From Macquaria australasica (lineage: Eukaryota; Chordata; Actinopteri; Centrarchiformes; Percichthyidae), in contig SEMN01000001.1 in assembly GCA_005408345.1 (NCBI GenBank), positions 248,001 to 312,000 on the forward strand: a DNA stretch of 64,000 nt. Reading direction: 5' to 3'. Shown in pieces: positions 41,003 through 50,000 of the stretch (positions are counted from its first letter, which is position 1; each line of letters begins with the position of its first letter). The notes beneath the pieces are model-generated. The model was not told where the DNA came from. It made no database searches and saw nothing but the letters and a program-made list of their open reading frames with translations. Position numbers and translations under genes: made by a program.

Positions 41003-44000
41003 GTTCACAGCAGTGTATGAGTTTAGCTGGCATGCAGTGCCTGAGAGAAGTATAATTTATAAATGCCAAAGCATGTCAAACACATACATCGTGTGTTGAC
41101 TGTTCTGTGAGGCTGAGGCTCTGATGTTCCTTTGAGGTTTTGCTAGGGCCCATGTTTCAGCCAAACGCAAACAGATGCAAAACATTTACTGTACTATTTC
41201 ATCCTCCTCTGTAGCTAATTTAGTGTTACTGATACAGTTTTAACCCTTATGATAAAGGTGCTCTTAACCTCTCTGCATCAGCTTTGCTAAAACTCACATG
41301 AAACCTTTTTTAAATTCTACCCAAGATCTCAAGGTTTTTAAAAAAAAAAAATGTCATACTAAATTTCAGGGAAATTAGTATTAAATACTGCACAAGACAG
41401 ACATTTAATGCAGTGCTGCAGCCATAAAAATGGTGTCCAGGATTTGATTATTTTACATTATAAGTAAGACATAGCTTTAACAATGGAAAAAACATGTATA
41501 GAATATAATGTCTATGTTCTCAAACAGCATGAATAAAATGTTTGAAGCTGCTTGTGAAGAAATGAAGAGACATATAAGAAACATTAGCTTTCAAGTGGTT
41601 AATAAAACTCACACTAAAGCAGCCATAATGCGAAAAAACAGAAAGTTCATGTTGGCAGAGCAGACGTATAATTTATAAGCAGTAATCAGGCTAATGATAC
41701 CCCCTACATTAGCCAGGCAGTTTGGTAAATGTCTTCTCAATACAATGCTAATCTGCTATTACAGCTATTATTAACCATAAGCTTAACACCACACAGTCTG
41801 AGAAACAAACCAGAAGTGAAATCAACCCCTGCTAATAAACCAGACACTTGACAGTAATGAAGTAAAGACTTTCTTCCATCTGGAAGCTGCATTAAGTGTC
41901 TGTCATATGGTTCCTAATCCCGTCTCAGACAGATCTGAGCACACCCACACAACCCAGCTCCGATGATGAAGAGATTACACATACAGTACACATATATAAG
42001 ATATCAAAGGCTGTCCACGTCCCTGGCCCAAATCGGTTCCCATGAAGAAATCCGTCAAGAAAAGAACACCAAAGCATTATTCAAGTGAAATATTGCTCTA
42101 AGGCATTGAAAGATCATCTAGTAAAGAGGGTTATGAGGGTTATGAGTGTTTTAGCAGTTGAGACCCTGTAGACGCAGCACTTCACTAGGTAATTATGATC
42201 TTCTGGAAAGTTTTGTTCATCCAGGGGGGGGCGTCTATGGGTGGGATGCTGATTATCTATCAATCATGAAACCCCACTGAAAAAGGCCACATTCTGCTCC
42301 CGCCGTGTTAAATCATTCAAAGCAGGATTGTAAATGCATGAAATGATGTGGTGAATTTTACCCTAATCATCTCTTGATGGAGTGTAAATTGGGTATTTAT
42401 GTGAAATCCCCAGTCTCAGGCGCTGTTATATTATTGTAACATTACGATCTTTTTCGATGCCGTCTCTCACCCTTAAAACTAAGCTTACCAGTGTTGGAGT
42501 TCAGACTGAAGCGACCAGCACTGTTGCCTGCCTGGATTCTGTATGACACTCTGCCATTTTCTCCTTCATCTTCATCTCGAGCCATCACGTACAAAATCAC
42601 AAACCTGTCAATAAAGATACAAACAAAATGTCAGATTATAACAAACATGACAACCACTTCCACTAGCTTGAAGCCATGAAAGTAAATGCACTTCTTTATT
42701 CTTTATTAACAGGCTTCTTGGATGTTCTACCTCTGTGGCCTGATGGATGAAAGCTGTTAAGGCAATGACAGAAATGTGCGTTAAAGTACTAAAAACAGAC
42801 TACAGTTAGACATGCCACTCACCCTACAGGCTGATCCTCCATGACGCTGACCGCAGACGGAGAGCTGAAGACCGGAGCGTTGTCGTTTTCGTCTGTCACA
42901 AACACTCGGGCAGTGACCGAACCCCAGCGCCTCTGAGAAGGATCCACTGCCTGGTCTGTGGCCCGCACCACGAGGTAGAGGGACGGCGTTGACTCACGAT
43001 CTAACTTCTGCCCCAGAGTCAGGACTCCACTGGAGGGGTCGAGGTTCAGGAGGTCAGGCGTGTCGGGCCAGTAGTGCTCGATGGAGTAACGTAGCTCACT
43101 GTTGGGTCCACTGCCATCCTATAAAAAAGAAAACCGATGAATTACACAGTGAGTGGAAATTTTGTTCCAGCAAGGAAAAACACTTAAAATCACAAGCATC
43201 AAAGCTAATTCTTGGAAATAGACGTTATATAAAATAATCTTAACTCAAGGACCTTACTAGTTTTTTTCCCAGAGCTTTTAACTGCATCTCACAGTCTTCA
43301 TTAGTGGATGAAGTTAGCTTTTATACTTGAGGACAAGTGGACAGTGACTGTGAGATGCAGTTAAAAGCTCCATGGAAATGGAGTTGAGAACCTTAAGAGT
43401 ATTTTGTCAAAATAAAAATCATGTCTTGCATTCAAGGTGTAAAATGTTGTGCTAAAATGATTAGTTGATTAATCACTTACTCAATCCACAGAAAATGTAT
43501 CTTCAACAACAGTTTTTTCAGCAAAAGATTAACTCACTTATAAGGCAAAGATGCCAAATATTTGAAGGTTCCAGCTTCTAAAATTTGACAATTTTCTTCT
43601 TTTTTCTGTTATATATAATTGTAAATTTAATGTCTGCCAGTCAGACAAAATCATCAATTTGAAGACATCATCTTGGACTCAATTGTACTGGGCTTTTTCC
43701 TCTGTTTTTATGACTAAATAATTAATCAGAAAAAAATATTTATCAATAATGAAAATAATCATTAGCTGCAGCCTTATTTTTTTCATAAAATTGATAGCAA
43801 ATAAACCAACCAAACTTTGATTCTGATTTTTGGTGTTGTTTGGTTGAAAATATATCCATCTCATACAATGACAACAAGTATTAATCACTGGTTAACATTA
43901 CAACACTTCTTTAGCAGATAATATATTCAGTTTCACACCTGATCCAAAGCCTGGAAGGTATATATAGAAGCCCCTGGCTCTGTGTTCTCTGGGATCACAA

Positions 44001-47000
44001 TGGTAACGGGGTCTTCTGTGAACTGGGGAGCATGGTCATTGCTGTCCTGGACGTTGATATCCAGCTGTACCAAGTGGCTGCTGGGAAACGCCTGGGAGAA
44101 GTCAGACACCTCGATGTGCAGCGTGTACCTCGCCCCTTTCTCATAGTCCAGCTCGCGCACGAGGTACACGTCCCCCTTTAAACGGTCAACCATGAATGTC
44201 CCATCTCGGTCTGTCCCTCCAACTACCAGGTAAGTCACCTGGCCTTCCAATAAAGCAGATTCCTGCTGGTCATGTGTGTGGACAGAGCCGATGATGGAGC
44301 CCGGAGCAGCCCCTTCGACTGTGTTCAGGGTCATGGAGAGCATGTTGGGCTTGGGGCTGGACCTGGAGGAGCTGAGAACCTGAAGGAAAGGAAACAAGGG
44401 CCAAACAGGCTCATTTTAATCTCAGCATTTGTTGTAACTTTATTCACCTAATCATGATGATTCAGACTGTCTCGTGCAAGTTATCACTTTGAAATTATTT
44501 TCTTTAATCATGCACGTATCTATCCCAAAATAGAGTGAAAACTGTGTAAAGTTTTCAATATATCTTATTTCACCCTAGCATAGAAGAAATGTGTGAAGGC
44601 AAATTCTGTGCTGTGTATGTTACTGGATCTTATTTCCTTTGATAGTCTGCAGACAATGCAGCTATATGGCTCTCACCCCAGCCCATCCCTAAACATAGCC
44701 TTGGGCTGTAGTCTGTTTCTGTTTTGTTGCTATTACTATAATAACCCTCACAGGCATTTGCATTGTGCATGAAGACATTATGTACAATCCTTCCAGTAAA
44801 TATCTTGACACTGCAGCATTCTGGCATCAAAATGAGAGTCAGGGTCTGTGACCTGTGACAAAATAATGAAGGGTGTAATGGGAGGGAAAACTGTAAATAT
44901 TCCAGTTCAAGTGCAGCCTCCAAGTGCACTCTGAGCAACAGCCTCAGGGTTCAGTATTGTTCTGGGACAGATCAAAGAGCTCTGAAGACAGCAAACAAAA
45001 GCAGATTTTAACAAGCTCTGGTTTCATCATCAAAAAATCCATACACGCACCATCCCTCACTTTCGTTGCTAAGATCTGTTGGAATGAATTGCATCTTCCT
45101 GGTGTCTTTAGCGAACATGAATAGCAAGGATAGACCTAGAACAAGATGGATGAGATGTGGATAATGTGCATAATTTAGCCTTACATGCTGACTAAAAGAC
45201 TGACTCTATGTGTAGACATTTACAGCTAAAATGCACTACAAACCACATGTCAAAGGGCCTGTCTGTTATTGACTCCTATTTTTTTTTTAAAAGGCTAGGA
45301 AATAGAACCATGTCCAATTTCTTTTTGTCTGTTTCATTACAGAGATGCAGCAAGCTAGTGAAATTCAGTGACTGAATGCATTTAATTCATCTTTGTGGTG
45401 CTTCAGCCACAACTGTTTGCACGTAGGGTGACAAGACTACAGTTGCAAGGAGTCCTGATATTTTGATATCTTGAAGTCATTTGCTCAAGTAAATCTCAGT
45501 GTTTCAATTATCTTGAATGTGATGCTTTACCAGACGTGCCAGCAACTGTACTGTACTGTCCTCTTTGTACTTTTCCTTGGTTTTCCCCTATGCCTTTTTC
45601 CTATACAAGCTTGCTAGTGTGTGCACTGTAGTACTTGTGGTGTACAACAATATCCCTGTGTCGGATTTTACCCACAGCTATGTGAAATGTTATCTTAAAA
45701 TCATTATCTGGAAATGTTACCTCATGAGTTTGAACGTGTTGTTACAGTGAGCGTGTCTGTGTGCGTGTATGTATCACTGCCTGCTACCGTACAGTGGTGT
45801 ATTCCCTTTTTGTCTGTGTGATTTGATGCAGCTGGCTCTCATCAAATCTCATCTGGGAGCATTTGATTCCAAGGTGCCTGTTTCCCCTCTGTCTAATCTC
45901 AGTGTCGCACAAGCAGGGCGCAGGCGAAATCTAAGGCAAGCACTCCCACTGTAATTAGCATCCTTTTCCTTTCTGAAATCACATCACATAAAAAACACTG
46001 AGCTCAAAGCTCCACAGTCAAAGCAAACCACCACCCTTCTCTGGCTAAATGCCCCTGTGGCAGACCTTTTTTTTTTCCTGCTGTTGAATTCCTGATATTG
46101 TATGTTGATATGCAGGACTGACCCTCCTGCAGAAAGTTCAGAACAATAACTCAGTCCAGACCAGCTCCCTCCCGCAGCTCAGGGTTTCTCACCTTGGGTT
46201 TTGGTTACCCCACTAACCTTTGGAGCAGGAAACACACACTAGATTGGATAGATGCTTTTGTTTGTACAGGCACAGGTTCAGTTTCTCTCCTTCTCATATT
46301 TACCTCCTTTTCCAATTCCTTTGACAGTTATACTGTTCACTCTGTGCATAGTTTGAGGAAATTACTCGCAGCAAGGAATGCAAAAGGACTGAGGTAATGT
46401 GTAGATGTGACAGTTTTAGGTTTGATCACCAGATTGGCCTTTGTTTCCAAATGCCTGATGCCTTAGAAATGTTTTGGAGACACAACAAATGTGCAGGCGT
46501 TTGGCATGCAGCTGGAGGATGGATGAGGATATGAAAATGTACAGATTATGTTTACCTGTATCTGTAGCTGGCAGGTGGAGCTGAGTCCTGGTGTGCCGCG
46601 GTCAGCAGCGGTCACAGTGAAGGCGTACTCGGTTCGCTCTGCCCATTTCAGGGGGGAAGCGGTTCTCAGCTCGCCACTGGTCGGGTTAAGGGTGAAACGT
46701 TCTGCTCTGGGGCCTTAAGAAGATGACAGTTGGATGGTTATGTGAATGTTGAATGTAGAAATGTGACTGTGAGAGGATTTACGACACTCACCTGATAAAG
46801 AGTAGTATACGGTCCCATTCTCTCCCTCATCTGGGTCTTTAGCTGTCACTGTTCCTAGGACTGTCCCAGATGGAAGCCCCTCCATCACCTACAATGGAGA
46901 AGGATTGTTATTTATATTAATGTCTTTCTCCAACATACTTTGCTTTTTCTACATACAGAATCTTCCTATTATGTTTATTCCTATTACCTATCTTGTCTTT

Positions 47001-50000
47001 ATTTCCTTTTTAGAGCTATAATTGTTATATAATTGATATGAAAGGAAACAGAGACTTTGCTCATACATCATATGATTACACTTTACAGCCTTCAAAAATG
47101 AAAAGTAACTTTAAGAAACTGTTGTTTATGTTTAAATATTTATCAGAGAAATCATACAGTATAAGGTAAGTCATTTGGGAATGAAGGTAACAAAACTAAA
47201 TCTATGAGTTACACCCCACTTGAGAAGCTCCAACATGCACAGAAGCTGAAACCAGGGCAACTTATATTCATCGTTATATAATATAAATATTCTAAAGCCT
47301 CTGGATCTCTCTCTGTCCTCGCCTGATCTATCTAATCTCCCCTCATTCTCACCTGAAGGAGCAGCTCCCTGTCCGGCCTGGCATGAGTGAAACTGGGGGC
47401 GTGGTCGTTTTCGTCCAGCACAGTGATATGAGCGGTGCCAGTGGCGCTGCGAGGAGGCGTACCCCCGTCCTGTACGACCACAACAAGCTGGTAGCTAGAC
47501 TGCTGCTCTCTGTCCAGGGCGAGGCGCGTGCTGATCTCACCTAGAGGAAAAGACAAGGAGACAAGACCTTAGCTTGGGTTACTTGTAATAGTTAGGGAGT
47601 AATAATGTTAATTTAATTGACAAAGAGCAAATCATTAATTCCTCAAGGTAAATCCCGCTGGTATTAGTGCTGCTTATGGAGTAACTACATTTCATCCAGT
47701 GTTACACAATTATAACAAACAAAAAGTGTACTATTACTGTTCTTAAATTCAAATAAAAGTCATGGTGTTCATCTTCACCTGTTTGTGAGTTAATCTGAAA
47801 GTGCCTGTCAGAGTGCAGCAGCCTGTAGGTGAGTCGAGCATTTAGTCCTGCATCTCTGTCCGTTGCAGACACCCGGCCAAAGCCCGTCCCTGCTAGCAGG
47901 TTCTCTCTCACAGCCAGGAACACCCTCTCCTGGCTCAGTCTTGGGGAATTGTCATTCTCGTCGGTTACAGTCACCCTGACTGTGGCACTGCCAGTTCTCC
48001 CCACCCCTCCTGAGCCTGAAGTGGCCAGGACGGTCAACAAGTACATGTCTTTGACCTCTCTGTCCAGAGAGCTTCGAACAAACAGCCAACCACTATCTGG
48101 CATGATGCCAAAACCGGCAGCGTCACCGTCAGGCCTGAGGCGGTAGGAAATAGAGGAGGAAGATGAAGAGGGGCTTCCACCATTCCCAGAAGCCTCTCTG
48201 TTGAGTGCTCGAACCTGGAGGAAACGGGTGTTGAGAGGTGTGTTTTCCCGTAGCTCCACGCGGTAGGTCAGGGTGTCAAAGTTGGGGCCTTGTGCATCTT
48301 GCGCTTGGATGTGGACCACGAGGGTGAAGGTGGAGCTAAGCTGAGGTGCTCCGCCATCCTTGGCAACCACCTGAAGGTCGTAGCGTGGGACACTTTCGTA
48401 TGACAGACTCCCAATCAGACGTACCTCCCCGCTGCCCCGGTCAACACCAAACGTCCTCTGGCTGCCTGCAGCCCCAGCAGAGACCAGGTCGAAGCTGAGC
48501 TGACCGTTATGACCAGAGTCCTTGTCGGTGGCCTGAATGGTGTAGATAACAGTCCCCATTTTGGTGATCTCAGGTAAAAGGAGGGACTCTGACGAGGAGG
48601 GGAGGAAGGTGGGGGCGTTGTCATTGACGTCTGAAATGGTTATTCGTACCCGGCTGGTTCCAAAAGCTGGAGGAGAGCCGGAGCGTGCCTGGATCTCCAG
48701 GTCAAGACTGGAGCAGGTTTCATGGTCCAGGGGAAGGGCAGTGCGAATGGTACCAGAGGCACTGTCCACTGTGAAGTAACCATCAGGGTCTCCGGAAGAG
48801 ATGGAGTAGAAGACATCCTTGGAAACACCTGCATGGAAGACACAGAGACAGCAAAAGAATCAAAACAAGAGTGAGAAAAACTTGGGCTTGAAAATTTCAT
48901 AAAGTAGTGGAAAGGCATGTCACAAGAGCCTTGGGTGATGTCTTCAAAGTGCTTGATAATCAGTTTACAATAATATAAAACAGAGAAAAGCAGCAAATAA
49001 TCACATTTGAGAAGCTGGAACTAGCAAATGTTTGGCATTTTTGTTTGATAAAGTTTCAATATACTTTATACAGCTACTGATTATCCACTCTTCTTTAGCT
49101 AAATACCCAACACATAAAAAATTCACATGACAGATCCATTTCCACTTTTAGTAGACAGGGATGCAGTGTGTTTATTTCAGCTAATATCTCGCCTAAGTGT
49201 TAATGACGGGCTGGATTCACTCAAAGTGGGTGAGGAGACAGAATCACTGAAAGCTTTGCACAGTTACACAGACAGACAGAGATAAGTGTTCCTCTGTCCA
49301 CTTCAACACAGAGGACACTTCATTCTGACTCCCACTCAGAATTACAACCCCATCCAAATCCATTTCTCCATCATTAATACTGAGAGAAAATAAAAGTCTG
49401 GCCACAGTGAAAATAATCCCTTGTGAAGCCCGCACTGTGTGATGGATGTGATTTCTTAATGGAGTGTATGCTCTTGTTGCTTGCATATTTGTACAACTGC
49501 CGGAGTGAGAGGTAAGACATCATACACTCTCCAGCCCATTAGTGCATTTTTGTCCTGGTTACTTGTCAGAAAGATGAAACCAGGTAAGTCACATAAAACA
49601 GGCTCCCCTTTGCAAATCACATAAAGTAAATTGATAAAAGCAAGACTGACATGATCAAAGGCAGAATAGACATTGACACACAGTAGAGCAAAGAGAAAAT
49701 TCTTCAGAGTTCAGGCGTCCTCACCTGTCTTGGCAGCAGCACGGACAACTCCCACCGCTGTGCCCCTGAGAACGTCCTCGGACACGGTGAAGAAATACTG
49801 GGCCTGTTCAAATACGGGAGACGCCACTGAGCCTCCGACCACACTCACGTTTACCCTGGCATTGACCGGCGCCGTCAGACCACCGCCGTCCTCAGCTGAT
49901 ATCACCATGGATATTACCGTGTTGGCTTTGCCATGGAGTGAGCGAGAGAGAGAAATCACACCTGTAGAGGAAGAAAGATAAGTAGAGGAGACAAAGTACT

